Source of the DNA: Beverwykella pulmonaria
Taxonomy: Eukaryota; Ascomycota; Dothideomycetes; Pleosporales; Melanommataceae
Assembly: GCA_001599595.1 (NCBI GenBank)
Contig: BCHH01000007.1
Location: 2,064,719-2,128,718, forward strand
DNA length: 64,000 nt
Reading direction: 5' to 3'
A program made the position numbers and the translations under genes. This document shows, one piece after another, positions 22,645-33,160 of this stretch; position 1 is the stretch's first letter; the number at the start of each line of letters is the position of its first letter. The notes under the pieces were generated by a model. The model did not search any database, was not told where the DNA came from, and saw nothing but the letters and a program-made list of their open reading frames with translations.

Positions 22645-23915
22645 TCACTTGCTCTGGTGCCCCACCCGTTCGAGCCACTTTGGCCTTGGCACTAGTGCAT
22701 CTGCCTCTGGCGCAGAACTCTTGCGCTTTCGACCAATTTTCCCTTTACCCGTGGTAGCTTCTGCCTCTGGCGCAGCCCTCTTGGACTTCGGATCACGTTT
22801 ATCTTTTCCCTTTGCTTTGGCAACATCCTTCGCAGCACACTTCGCTGGTGCTTCCTCGAGATCCTCATAGCTCATGACCTTCGCCTTCTCTAGTACCAGT
22901 GAATTGGTAAATCGGCGAACTTTGGCTTCGTTTGTTCACTTTCCTCAGAAAATTGATTTGCTCCCGCTGGAGGGCACGTTCGGCAAAGCATGTTTGGGCA
23001 GTATTGGCAAACTTTTGTCTGATCAGGTTATGCGACGATGTAAGAGCTTCCGGTGTTAGTGCCGTCTGGACTACTTTACCTTGCGGATAAATATCAATTT
23101 CGTAAGCCTTAAGAACTGGAATGGTTGGTTCAGTAACTAGGTTTGGGATGTCCGTGAGTATTTTTTCGGGACTGAAGGGATACTGTCGTGATGTGACGAA
23201 GTAGATAGAGAGTGTGATAATTGATGCATTGATTCTACGGATGAGCTGCCGAATAAATATCTATGGTCTTACCAAGCACGGAAGGAGTCTGCCAAGGTAG
23301 TGATAACAAATATGGAAGCGAGTCACATGAGCAAACATCAAGGTGACTCATCATGTGACCTACAGGCCGACAGATACAAACCACTTGCTTTCCATCCTGC
23401 AAGGATTTTCTCGTAGTGAGAGCCCTTTCCCTTGCAGGACTGTATAGATAGGTGAAATGTTGCTTGTCGATTGTACCTACACCTCCTCGTTCTAGTCGTT
23501 CAACCTGGTCACGACAGGCTGCTTTTAGCGGGGCAAACAGCGCGATATCGCAATGTTGTAATTTGTGGGATTTATAAGAGGGAAGACAACACAGTAAAAT
23601 ATTGTTCTTGAAACAAAACTCTAAGATTTGAAGGGTCTTGTGCGTCCTGAAGCCGTCGAATATGAGAATCTGTGGTTTTTTGCTGAGCCTGTTCTTTAGG
23701 TTGAGGATCAAATACACGCTTAAGTCACTCCAATCTAATCTTAGAGTCGGTATATCCAGATTCAGAGCACGCATAATACTATCCAGGGGTGGGATATGTA
23801 GTTCAGTTGGATCGATGAGTCGAGGCTGTTCTCTCGAGTATTGGCCATGTGCGCGATCATGGAGGGTAGAACAAGCGACATTGTGATACCTTGTACCAGC
23901 GGTTGGCTGACTCAA
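22645..23915 (-). mobile_element. Fot1/pogo-type DNA transposon relic
   Basis: The minus-strand frames encode the DDE domain of a pogo/Fot1 transposase: ILIFDGFRTHKTLQILEFC holds the second acidic block and CLPSYKSHKLQHCDIALFAPLK the third. After one frameshift the typical LAGWKASGLY segment appears. A solo LTR then interrupts the frame, which resumes with PFSPEKILTDIPNLV and runs to a lysine-rich tail (KGKIGRKRKSSAPEADALVPRPKWLERVG). The N-terminal DNA-binding part and the terminal repeats are not recognised. The element is dead through the frameshift and the insertion. Confidence 0.85.
23184..23372 (+). mobile_element. Solo LTR nested in the Fot1 relic
   Basis: A 189-bp unit with TGTCG...CGACA ends and a perfect 5-bp target duplication GATAC (23179-23183 and 23373-23377). 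Leaving out the unit and one duplication rejoins the surrounding transposase frame, giving SGLY directly followed by PFSPEK, as in the intact family. The body is unlike the Copia-type LTRs at 542 and 23954, so it belongs to another LTR family. The strand is arbitrary. Confidence 0.85.
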
Positions 23916-23953
23916 TCCATGTTAGCTTACTGTGGTGATGGTGATGGTGATGG

Positions 23954-24098
23954 TGTAAGCTGGATACCACTGCAGTGCTGGCTCATCTGCTGTACTGTTC
24001 AGCTGGTTCAGCTGATCCACCTCACCAAGGACACATCATCAATACATCACACACTATACACATCTTCATACCACTCCAAGACCGCACGCCAGCTTACA
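23954..24098 (+). mobile_element. Solo LTR of a Copia-type element
   Basis: A 145-bp unit starting TGTAAGCTGG and ending CCAGCTTACA (10-bp perfect inverted ends), flanked by the 5-bp duplication GATGG (23949-23953 and 24099-24103). It has the same plan as the LTRs at 542 and 9838, with shared ends, a CAGCTG block and an ACACATCTT block, but it is a diverged subfamily member. The upstream duplication lies at the end of a short GATGGT microsatellite. Confidence 0.82.
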
Positions 24099-24103
24099 GA
24101 TGG

Positions 24104-24618
24104 TAACGGGAAGGGAACGGCGGGAAAGAACGCCAAGGTGAACTCTGAGGTGGGAACGAGCCCGACCCGAAAGAAGGGCCCAAAATCGGGCCCATCTATT
24201 TTAGCCGCCTACAATTCTCGAATTCTCGACATCTCGCCGGGTAGCAACGGAGGAGGAGACTTTTGTAGGCTGGGTGAATCTAATATTTACGATCCTCGAG
24301 ACGTTTCCTACCCGACCTTAAATTTTAGTTCAAGCAAGACACGCCCATGCTAGTGCTGTAGCATAAGGGTGGTTTGTGGCTCAAGGACGAGCGAATCACA
24401 CTTTTAGGATCCGTGTGGCCGTCGTGCACGTTTAGAGCCTCCATTTTGGGGAAAGGATGTTTACAGCAGGACATGATTTGAAAAAAGCCTGAGATATGTG
24501 TGCTCATTGAAATTGTTCACTAGCGCACGTGAGTGCCTAACTTTGCGCACCTTGCGCTGTCTCAAATTGTGACTTTACTATACATGCATGAAGCATGCCA
24601 TGTTCCTCTGAAGTTCAA
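24104..24618. other. Spacer, nothing recognised
   Basis: GC-mixed sequence with a short inverted GGGCCC(AAAATC)GGGCCC motif near 24177. No gene is supported. Confidence 0.4.
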
Positions 24619-26067
24619 TTAGAGAAGGGCTTCCTCGTTGTGGTATCGCGCTGCATCCGGCTGCCTTGACCGCGGCGGTTCGATTTCCACGAGTTCCCAC
24701 ATCATTCTTTCAACCCTTACGCGGTTCTCTTTCCGAGCGAACAAGCATACGGTGATGTCTTCCAGCTTCTTAATGCTGTTCCGCATACTATGTACTCGGT
24801 CGACATAAACGCGTAGCTCGGCTAGTTCTTCTAGTAGACTTGCATTCAACTCGCGTTGAAATTCCACATGTGCCATATCTGTAACCCGAGATTTACCTCT
24901 CCAAGTAAACAAATCTACCATAAGTCTACGTAATGGATCTCCCGTGTTCGTCAGTAAATATATCTTTGCAATCTCCTCAACAGAAGGAGTGTCCTCTCGC
25001 TTTTCGCAGTGTGTCTGAATAGCTTCGAGGAGGCAATGCTTGTATCGTATGGCTTGTGATCGCAATTTTTCCCCGAACTGCTCATCATCAGGGCCGTTGT
25101 TCCCATCTTCTTTGAGCGCTTTGACCCCGTATGACAATAGAGCGAGAGACATCTCATAGCTGTCTAGAAGATAAGTCAAATTTGGAGAAACTTGACACTC
25201 ATCGTTCTCCCAACACAAGTCGTCATTGAAATACAGCCAAGAAGCAAAGGCCCTGAATGTCGCTTTCGTAACCTTCCATGAGATACAAGCCCGATGGCTA
25301 GCACTGTAGAGGTTGCCTTCGAATCCTGAGCCACTGCGGATAACACTAGAATGTATGATTCCTACCTCGTCTGAATCTTGAATCCAGAAACTTATGACGC
25401 CTTTGAGTTCTATTCCAGGTCCTTGAAAGTGCTTCTCGATAGGGTATCCACAATGCTTCTTGATTGTTTCTAGCTGATCATCAGAAACCGAGGAAGCATG
25501 AATAGCGTAGTCTAGAACGAAGGCCTCATGGGCTGCTCGAAGCATGGTTTTCCTATCGTTTTCCGTGTTGTTCGAGAAGCAGATAACTGCAAATGATCTG
25601 AGTGGGGAACCTTCAGCCGTGTGTTTGTAGATATCCTCGATTTGCTCAAAATTCGGGATCCAGAGCTCTCCCTCCAGCTTTGACAGCATTTCGTTGAGAA
25701 CATCCGATGACAGTTCAGTGATGAGGTACTCGCACGAGAAGATGTACAGATCAATCCAGAATTGCCAAGGCGCATTTTTGTCCGGAGTGCGACAATAAAG
25801 CCAATTGCCAAATCCCTCGAGTGTGTCTTTAGAAGCGAGCAGGTGGATACGCTTCTCAATTCCCTCTTTCCAGCCGCAGTTGCTCAATGCGTTCCGAAAA
25901 AACTGGGACGACGTTTCTAGAAGCGTTCGATGGACAAGAATATAGGCACCTTTCGACGCGTCGGTGGTTGACTTCTCTGAATCGGAGAGGGCATCATTTT
26001 GGCTTTCAATTTTGGCAACGACTTCAATTGATTGAGAAAATCATATCGGCCACTGGGGGCGATCCAT
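24619..26067 (-). CDS. BTB/POZ-like protein with an early in-frame stop
   Basis: An open frame of 473 codons, unbroken from 26040 to 24619, encodes two BTB-like halves. The first has YILVHRTLLETSSQFFRNAL...WKEG and LEGFGNWLYC; the second has SFWIQDSDEVGIIHSSVI and TFRAFASWLYF. Such proteins are adaptors, some of them for cullin-3 ligases. The only ATG in frame upstream is at 26067, but codon 9 is TGA (26041-26043), in the sequence MDRPQWPI-stop-FSQSIEVVAKI. No in-frame ATG lies between that stop and the middle of the first BTB half. The gene is either freshly inactivated (CGA to TGA would explain it), read through, or has an unseen 5' exon. Confidence 0.7.
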
Positions 26068-27349
26068 AGAGCTTTTAAGTAGAGGAAAATATTAGAAATA
26101 TCAATGAAGAATGTAGGGTAGGTAGCGGGTTTGTCAAGGAAAAATCGTTATTCTTTAGTCCTGCAAACTTGTATTAGTTTGATCTTCAAAACAGCAACTA
26201 TATGGTATGCGTTAGCCCAAGCTTCGTCATCGCGGGGTGGGTCAACTAGTTGGAGCCACGTTTACGGATCGTGAGCCGAAGTGCATACTGCGCTCTAATT
26301 CGTGCGGAGCAGTAATGTTTCGTGTGAGGCGGGCCAGCGCCGTACAGCCGCGTGTTAATGCACAAACACCACACTGGGAACGCCACATTCTTTGACTTAA
26401 CGGAGACAGGGATATTCTTGATATTTATCAACCATACCCTGACCGGCGCGGTTACTAGGTCCTCCAACGTTCCTTACTGCGTCTTTCAATCCTTCACCGG
26501 TTGCCTCTCTGCATGCGGTACAATGCATCCTATTTCAGACACTGCAGTTCTTACCTTTGCTGTGCTGAGCAATCTACTTGTCCTTTTGGACGTGTTCTAT
26601 CCGGGAAAATGATACCAAATGTTATACTGCTAAATTGTATCAAGATTTCTTCACACTTAAATTATAACATCTGGATATAACGTGCTGGCAAGTCATGGCG
26701 CCTATTCGACAGATTGATCTCCCCTCGACGCCTGGACGCGTCTAGCGACCTTTATGTTGTGTTAGACGATTGAAAATTGCTGTTAGTAGCAGTCAGCGAA
26801 AGCCACCCAGGAATAAAGAAAGCTTGAATAGAGAAAGGTGCATGACTGTGACAACGGAAGCAATAAAACCTTGCCAGAAGTGAAGCTGAGTAGAACTGCA
26901 TTAATTATCCTAAAAAAAGATAACTGGTCAATGTGTCTTCAACTAACATTACGTTGATAATATCGGAGCGTGTTGACGATATCTTGGAGAGAAGATATTA
27001 GAGTGTGGTAACGATGTCGGGGCATATACTTTCATGGGGTAGAACATGAGTTGTCTGTAGACCTACATCATAGTTGAAAACCGAACATGGTGAGGATGCT
27101 ATACATTGTGCACATGCATTCAATTAATGGAACTTCAGCGCTTCATTCACGATGTTGGTATCGCCTTATATCTTATACAACTACAACCTCATTCTCCACA
27201 CTCACTCCCTGTGAATACACAACACTAAGAATCCCTGACCCTTCTCATCATATATAATTCGTTTATTCTATTCTATTTAACCGTATTTTCCAAAGAACCC
27301 CCCCAGAAAGTTTTGCAACCACAACCTTGTCACAAGCAAGCACTTCAGC
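26068..27349. other. Intergenic, nothing recognised
   Basis: 1.3 kb, AT-rich in its second half. Short frames at 26246-26612 on both strands overlap and resemble nothing known. The last 200 bp, CT-rich with CAAGCAAGCACTTC before the ATG, is the likely promoter of the next gene. Confidence 0.4.
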
Positions 27350-28585
27350 ATGTCGAACAACGTTGTCTTCGTCACCATGACCGACTTTACCACCATTCAC
27401 ACCCCAACGGGCTTCATCACTCTTCCCTCTCCATTACTCATCCAACCCACCTTCCTTTCTACCAGCATTCTAATCTCGGCCAACATTCCAGCATCTACCG
27501 TCAGTGGACTAACGACTATCCCGCCCCTCCCGACCGAGTTTGCAACCCCAACGCCAACCGCTAGCCACGCTGCCCAAAACGATATTATGCATGAAGATCG
27601 CTATAAACGCTTCACAAGTCTGATCATCGCATGCTTCATCCTTGTCGTCCTCTTGTATCTCTTTGCCATCATCGTCATCACCCTCTTCTGGTTCCGCGGG
27701 GAATGCCCTCGTTGCCAGACACTTACGGTCAAGGTCTGTAAGGTGCTCGGCGGCGGAGCTGATCCAGGGAAATATGCCGAGTGTAATTATGAGAAAGGAG
27801 AGACGGAGGCTGAACATGAGCGAGAGAAGGTGGAGGAAGACCGCGCCGCTGCACTTGCGGATCTGGAAGGGCAGACGAGGAAGAAGACCGGCAGTCCGTT
27901 CAGTAAAGTTATCGCTCCTCTCTCCCGGAGGTACACTTTTGACAACCTGAAACAGAAGGGTAAAGCCAAAGCCATGACGAAGGGTAAAGCCAAAGAGAAA
28001 GTCATTGATGATCAAGGGTCATACGACAGATTGTTCATCTTTGACAAGAACGTGGTCCGTACTCCTTCGGAGATCTCCTGGATAGACTCCAACTTGTCCG
28101 TCCAATACCCCCCTTCCGCGCACCTCAAGGATTCTAGGACACTGAGCGCAAACGCCGCTTGTGAAGTTACTCAAGTTACTCGGACTACCGATGACAACAA
28201 TAGCCTGTATGGGTCAGCTCACAAAAACGCAGGAGAACAAAACAAGACCCAAGGCAAGATCCTATCTCTCATTCCCCACTCCATCGACCCACACAAGGAC
28301 GAAGACGGTTACTGGCGTTTCAGCACGCCACCCGTGCCTAGAGTACCAGAGACCGGTGAGTTGCCAAAGGCCACTGCTGCGCGCCTCCCCTCGATAATGA
28401 CCCGCATTTCAACTGACCATCTTCTGGGACAAGACGTTCGCGACCTTGGGTACAAGGCTAGCCAACCAGACAATCCAAATGCGAAGGAAGACCGAGCAGA
28501 ATACAAAAGAGTAGTAGACGCGATTGAAAACAACCACGTATCTGTTGAATTCAAGGATCTGGATGCAAAGCCGAGGCCGGTTTGA
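27350..28585 (+). CDS. Single-pass membrane protein of unknown function
   Basis: An intronless 411-residue protein. The N-terminal 85 residues are rich in Thr, Ser and Pro and lack a cleavable signal, suiting an O-glycosylated outer segment. One strong transmembrane helix lies at about residues 90-114 (SLIIACFILVVLLYLFAIIVITLFW), followed by CPRC and a charged cytosolic tail of about 290 residues. The tail has a GKAKAMTKGKAKEK basic repeat and no recognised domain. The type III (N-out) topology follows from the positive charges after the helix. This general plan, a Ser/Thr-rich outside, one helix and a disordered tail, is common among fungal wall-sensor-like proteins, but no cysteine-rich WSC domain is present, so a sensor role is only a guess. 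Confidence 0.8.
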   Translation: MSNNVVFVTMTDFTTIHTPTGFITLPSPLLIQPTFLSTSILISANIPASTVSGLTTIPPLPTEFATPTPTASHAAQNDIMHEDRYKRFTSLIIACFILVVLLYLFAIIVITLFWFRGECPRCQTLTVKVCKVLGGGADPGKYAECNYEKGETEAEHEREKVEEDRAAALADLEGQTRKKTGSPFSKVIAPLSRRYTFDNLKQKGKAKAMTKGKAKEKVIDDQGSYDRLFIFDKNVVRTPSEISWIDSNLSVQYPPSAHLKDSRTLSANAACEVTQVTRTTDDNNSLYGSAHKNAGEQNKTQGKILSLIPHSIDPHKDEDGYWRFSTPPVPRVPETGELPKATAARLPSIMTRISTDHLLGQDVRDLGYKASQPDNPNAKEDRAEYKRVVDAIENNHVSVEFKDLDAKPRPV

Positions 28586-28949
28586 CGAAGGGTATATTGT
28601 GGCTATAGAGCTAACAATGAGATAAGATGAAGTAAACGGTTTGAACCCATTGCAAAAGGCAACCGAGGCTCATGCAGTAGATTACTGTACGAAAGATGGG
28701 CGAAATGTAAGGGACGATCGAGAGTGGTTCGAACTCCCGGTGACGCGGCTGTGACGTGTCTGTTTGACTTTTCATTTTAATTTTTTCAACGTACACAATA
28801 ATGCAATTCCGTTCGATCTTGATGGATGGCTCTTTTCAATCTGCAATTTTGAATGTAAAGATTGATGACTTTTGGACTAAAATTGTTTGTGAAAGAAGGA
28901 AAATCGCAATGCATCAGAAGACTCCTTCCCAGCCCGAGGAGTCTTCGTC

Positions 28950-29531
28950 TTAGTACATCCCACATGCGAATGGCTGCAGCTGAGGCCCGCCGGAGCGTTC
29001 TCTGCTGTCGACGTAGTAGAGCCAGCCCTTGTCGTGCCACTCCCTTAAATCCACTCCACCTTCTCCACCCTCAAGCGTGACTGCATTTACACTCAGATAG
29101 TGATACGTCTTCGTGGTTCCATCGTCAAGCTTTATATCGTGTGGCTTCGACTTCCAAACTTTGTGCAGCTTGCCCTCGCCGTCTTCCTTCCCAGCCCATC
29201 TCTCAACGTCAATGTCTTCTTGCTCCCATTTGCCAGAAACTCCGAATACCCGCACGCCACACTTTTTGCAGAAATACCAGCCGGTTTTCTTCGCAAACAC
29301 ACGGTAATCGCCAAGCTCTTCGATGGTGGAGGGAGACGTGAGGATGAAGTCATTGGCGGGGGAGATGGGACGGCAGTGGAAAAAGCCCATCTTGTGGCAT
29401 ACGGTGCAATTGCACTTATACAGGCGTATCGATTCGGCCTTTGCATCCATGACAGGTGGGAACTTGAGCCGGATTTGGTACTGGACGTCGCCGCAGTGGC
29501 AGGACCCGTGATGCACGCTGGGAGTCGACAT
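28950..29531 (-). CDS. GFA/CENP-V-family zinc protein
   Basis: A single-exon 193-residue protein. SCHCG (Cys11, Cys13), KCNCTVC (Cys40, Cys42, Cys45) and FCKKCGVRVFG (Cys88, Cys91) reproduce the zinc-ligand set of the glutathione-dependent formaldehyde-activating enzyme (GFA/CENP-V) fold. In this fold one structural zinc and one catalytic-site zinc are bound. The bacterial prototype is linked to S-hydroxymethylglutathione chemistry, while many fungal paralogues have no tested substrate. The gene is divergent from the hydrolase at 29895 across 363 bp. The length is typical and nothing is missing. Confidence 0.92.
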   Translation of the reverse strand: MSTPSVHHGSCHCGDVQYQIRLKFPPVMDAKAESIRLYKCNCTVCHKMGFFHCRPISPANDFILTSPSTIEELGDYRVFAKKTGWYFCKKCGVRVFGVSGKWEQEDIDVERWAGKEDGEGKLHKVWKSKPHDIKLDDGTTKTYHYLSVNAVTLEGGEGGVDLREWHDKGWLYYVDSRERSGGPQLQPFACGMY

Positions 29532-29894
29532 TGTGTCACGTGCGAATCAATCGGCGTTATCACAAGCTGTGAAGTGAAGTGGTTGGTGTCGTGCAGTGAC
29601 GTGGTGTAGGGTTTCCCAGATATGAAGCTGGTGGAAGTGGAAAAGCTTGCGAGACGCTGGCAAGGCAGCAACTTTATATGTGCCTATCGTCGGGATTAGC
29701 AGCTCGCCAAACGCGAAACAACCCCAAAGCAGTCAACAGCGTAAGCACGCCAGGGTGCGTCGTATAAACTACGCGGCGGAAGGGCGTGCAAGCGCTAGCA
29801 GGGAAGCCAATCCTGATCCAGCAAGCGCTAAGAGTCAACACCAACTCACTATCATTCTCTCCATCGAGATATCTCGAATCGATCCATCCCTACC

Positions 29895-31303
29895 ATGAGT
29901 CTATACACCGCTATCGCCATCCCGCTGGCTTTTGTCAGTGGGATATGGATCCCGACCACTCTCCTCTGTTGTAGCCCCTGGGTGCAAAAGCAGTATGCTT
30001 TCTTGCAGGCACCAACTACGCGCATAGCTAACAGGAGCAGGATGTTGTATCTACACAAAGTCACATTTTGGCCCGGAAAGTGGCTCACGGAGCCCGAAAG
30101 AGCTGGCTTTCTGAGTGAGTGGTCCGTGTGGCGTTGGTTTGGTCGCAGGAACTGACGGATGCAGAAAACCAGGTTGCGCCCTTCCGCATCCCCACCAAGG
30201 ACGGAGAGAGATTATTTGCATGGCTCATTGCCCCTCTGGGCATATACTCAAGGCATGCAGATAAGTTCATAAGAGAGGAATCACGTGCGGATGCCGATAT
30301 CGAGCACAGGCTCGCCTTCAATCTCCTCCGCGACGATCCGGAGGCACGGCTTCTCATCTACTGTAAAGCTACAACTCTCCACTTGTGCTCTTCGCTGACC
30401 ATATTCCATAGTCCATGGTGTAAGTTGAACCCCTCGTACGCATTTTCAATGCCAATCTTCTAGAACACCGGGACTGTTGCCCAAGGACGGCGCACGGAAG
30501 AGTACCGCATGTATTCTTCTGGGGCCTCTGACAAAATTTTCGTCGTCACATTCGACTATCGAGGCTTCGGGAAGTCGACGGGAACTCCGTCGGAGCCAGG
30601 CCTTCTGAACGATGCCGAAGCGGTCGTTGAGTGGGCTCTCAATGTGGTCGGCATCTCCCCCGACCGAATCGTGCTCCTCGGTCATTCTCTCGGAACAGCT
30701 GTCGCGACGGGCATTGCTCACCGCTACATCCATCTAGACGCTCCGATTCACTTCTCGGGCCTCATACTCTGCGCCACATTCATTAACACCGGCAATGCAT
30801 TCTCGTCGTACTCCATCGCCGACCTTCTACCTATTCTGGCACCTGTGCAAATGTTCCCCGCTTTGCAAGCGTGGTTCAACCGCCGGATGCGAGATACCTG
30901 GCAAACCCAAGATCGTCTTATAGACATAGCTCGTCGAAGCTCAAAGCTTCAGTTAGTGTTGGTGCATGCCGAGGACGACATGACAATGCCCTGGAACCAC
31001 ACTGAAGAAATATTCAAGTCAACCCTCAAAGCTGCCATGGACGGCGCACCGACAGATAGCGAAGCTTTAGAGAAGGTAAGCGTTGTCGATCTTGGTGAGG
31101 CTGGCTGGCAAGAAGTATGGCGATCTGGAAGAACGAGCATCAGTAAGCTCATCGCGAAACACGGAGGTAGGCTAATCACGTGCGAACGTGTTTGCGGCCG
31201 ACTAACACGCACTACAGATCATAACACTATGATGAAATGGTCTCCAATTTCGCTCGCTGTCCTCCAATGCGCTGGCCTCACCACATTATCCATACGCGAG
31301 TAG
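29895..31303 (+). CDS. ABHD12-like alpha/beta hydrolase
   Basis: Five exons: 29895-30114, 30165-30362, 30412-30419, 30464-31166 and 31218-31303, spliced in phase to 404 residues. The N-terminus has a hydrophobic membrane anchor (residues 3-26). The lid and core begin with NQVAPFRIPTKDGERLFAW. The third exon is only 8 nt (TCCATGGT); it supplies His-Gly of the oxyanion motif HGN. The nucleophile elbow is GHSLG (Ser about residue 217), the acid lies in VHAEDDMTMPW and the His in HGDHNTM. Fungal relatives are membrane-bound serine hydrolases that probably act on lysophospholipids or monoacylglycerols. Without the micro-exon the frame fails, which supports the model. Confidence 0.9.
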
Positions 31304-31623
31304 CGCTTTCGCCTTGTAAGATATTTGTAGCGCCGCATCCCGTCTTTCACCAACGTGATATCTCCATCGCAAGAATAATCCTATTATCTTTCACCGCGAC
31401 AATAGCGCGTTAGTCACAAAGTGTCAGGTTTCTTCAACCTCCAATAATCACACGTTTTCAAGTCTGCATTTAGAACGTCTTTATTGACATAGTTGGTCAA
31501 CTCCTTTATCCCAGTCGATTTAAAGCTTTCTTTGTCCCAATTACCTCTACACAAGATTCTCCGCCCTCCACCCTCGTTCCTACACAAAGCACAGCCTCAC
31601 TTTATCTCATAATACTCGGTATC
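31304..31623. other. Spacer
   Basis: Terminal region of the hydrolase and a CT-rich probable promoter (about 31540-31620) of the small gene that follows. Confidence 0.4.
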
Positions 31624-31815
31624 ATGTCCGCGCCCGCGTTGATCGCGCACTCCATCATCATCCGCCAACTCTTTGGGAGGAGCACCAGCCACCCTCCTGC
31701 AGCGCCCTTGATCGCACCCAGAACCTTAGCACTGCTGATTTGCGTTGGCATCGTATCCGTCCTCATCCTCGCCGGTGTCGTGATATGGCTCCTCGGTTTC
31801 TACGGGCGCGATTGA
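31624..31815 (+). CDS. Small single-pass membrane protein (63 aa)
   Basis: The ATG at 31624 opens a 63-residue frame with one transmembrane helix (LALLICVGIVSVLILAGVVIWLLGF), ending at TGA 31813-31815. The same frame stays open for 66 further codons to a TAG at 32014. It begins VCCLCFRRRKVR, a Cys/Arg juxtamembrane stretch like those palmitoylated at the cytosolic face, then a Ser-rich tail. So either the short product is real, the stop is read through, or a longer protein has been cut by mutation. I do not recognise the family. The leader before the ATG is CT-rich, as for other genes here. Confidence 0.5.
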   Translation: MSAPALIAHSIIIRQLFGRSTSHPPAAPLIAPRTLALLICVGIVSVLILAGVVIWLLGFYGRD

Positions 31816-32542
31816 GTATGTTGTCTATGTTTCCGACGGCGTAAAGTGCGCGTTTCATCGACACTATCCCCGAGTGGCAGAGAAAGTACGGACACAAGTG
31901 AGGTAATTTTAATGGATATGTTGCCGCCGCGACAACTGGGGCACGTGAGGATACACTCGGGCTCGACCCAGCCTGGTACGCTGGGGGTCGTGCAGGGGTC
32001 GAGAGAGTTTGTATAGGTTCGTGAGGGCTGGTCCTGCAAAGAGAGCTAGTTCAACGGTACTCATGGGTGGAGCATCGGATGAGCTGCTATAATTAATGTA
32101 TTACGTTATTCGGTATAGAAGAGGGAACTGGAAATCGAGCAGGCAAGACCACCTTATGGAATTTGAAGCGATAGCCCTGATTAGCCTGTAGCGTTCATGT
32201 GCTCACGAGTGAATGGCGATAGGAACACAATGTGACGCTGCTGGAGCTCGGCTTCATTGTGGCCTTGCTTTCAGTCTTCGCAATGTTGATCAACATCCTC
32301 GAATAGGTATTATACGTATACTCTGGCTTCCTGATGCATCGGATTTGTCTACACGCAATTGTGCCTACTCAATATACTACATACAAATATGCTCTACGGT
32401 CTCTCCCCACAAGCCTTTCCTGAACTAGAGTCCCCCCGCCAAAATATCATAGCACAAGTTAACAAAACCAATGGACATTATGTTCGCCATTATGAAGAAT
32501 ACTGCCTTGACCTTTCACCTCCGCTGATGTACCGCTCTCCGC

Positions 32543-33160
32543 ATGGATGGTAATAAAGGTGGTGTTGTTATCGCTGTTCTCGTTGTCTGCATCTTGTTAT
32601 TCTGGGTCGAATCGATGCTAGTGAACATATGCATGCGTAAGATCCCATTCATGAAGTTCGCTTAGACAAGTATCCATCCGTCGATGCTAATGTTCACTTG
32701 ACCCACCCTCATCCTTCACCCCCGACCTCTGCCTCTTCATCCTCATCTCGAGAGTCAAACCGGAACCTAGATCCCTACGTCCCCGGGAGCACCTTTCAGC
32801 TTCTGCCCATCCGTCCCCATACCAGGAGTGCGACTCCCCGTGTATTACTTTAGGGCTGGAAGTTATGGGCGGTGAGAATTCAGATTACGTTCTTGGAGAA
32901 CTTAAGAACAAGGGGAAGAAGAAGGTGGGTGATGGGGTTGAGGCTGCGAGTGGAGCTGCGGTTGCAGGTCCGGGTACGTAAGCGATAGTGTCTGCACCTT
33001 CGTCGCCCGCTGTGAGCGTGATTGAACCGGATAAGACGGAAACCTGGAGACAGTTGAGCCTAAGCCGCAGGAAGACGTGATGATGGTTGAGAAGAATGGG
33101 GATTCCATGATGGTTCCGCTTGCAGAGGTCGATATCGACATTGTGGAACATGCTCAGTAA
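32543..33160 (+). pseudogene. Membrane-protein gene remnant
   Basis: The ATG at 32543 opens a 40-codon frame with a transmembrane helix (GGVVIAVLVVCILLFWV), ending at TAG 32663-32665. From 32666, in a different frame, a Ser/Pro-rich tail runs to TAG 32851 (HLTHPHPSPPTSASSSSS region). A Lys/Ala-rich stretch (KNKGKKKVGDGVEAASGAAV, about 32900) and a final frame ending EHAQ at 33160 follow. A GTAAGA...TTAG segment (32637-32665) would join helix and first tail in phase, but at 29 nt it is shorter than any other intron here. The whole looks like a decayed single-pass protein gene of the same general plan as its neighbours. Confidence 0.4.

Noticed and set aside
28730..28760. GGTTCGAACTCCCGG, like a tRNA B box
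   Set aside because: No matching A box, acceptor stem or CCA-adjacent pairing could be found on either strand.
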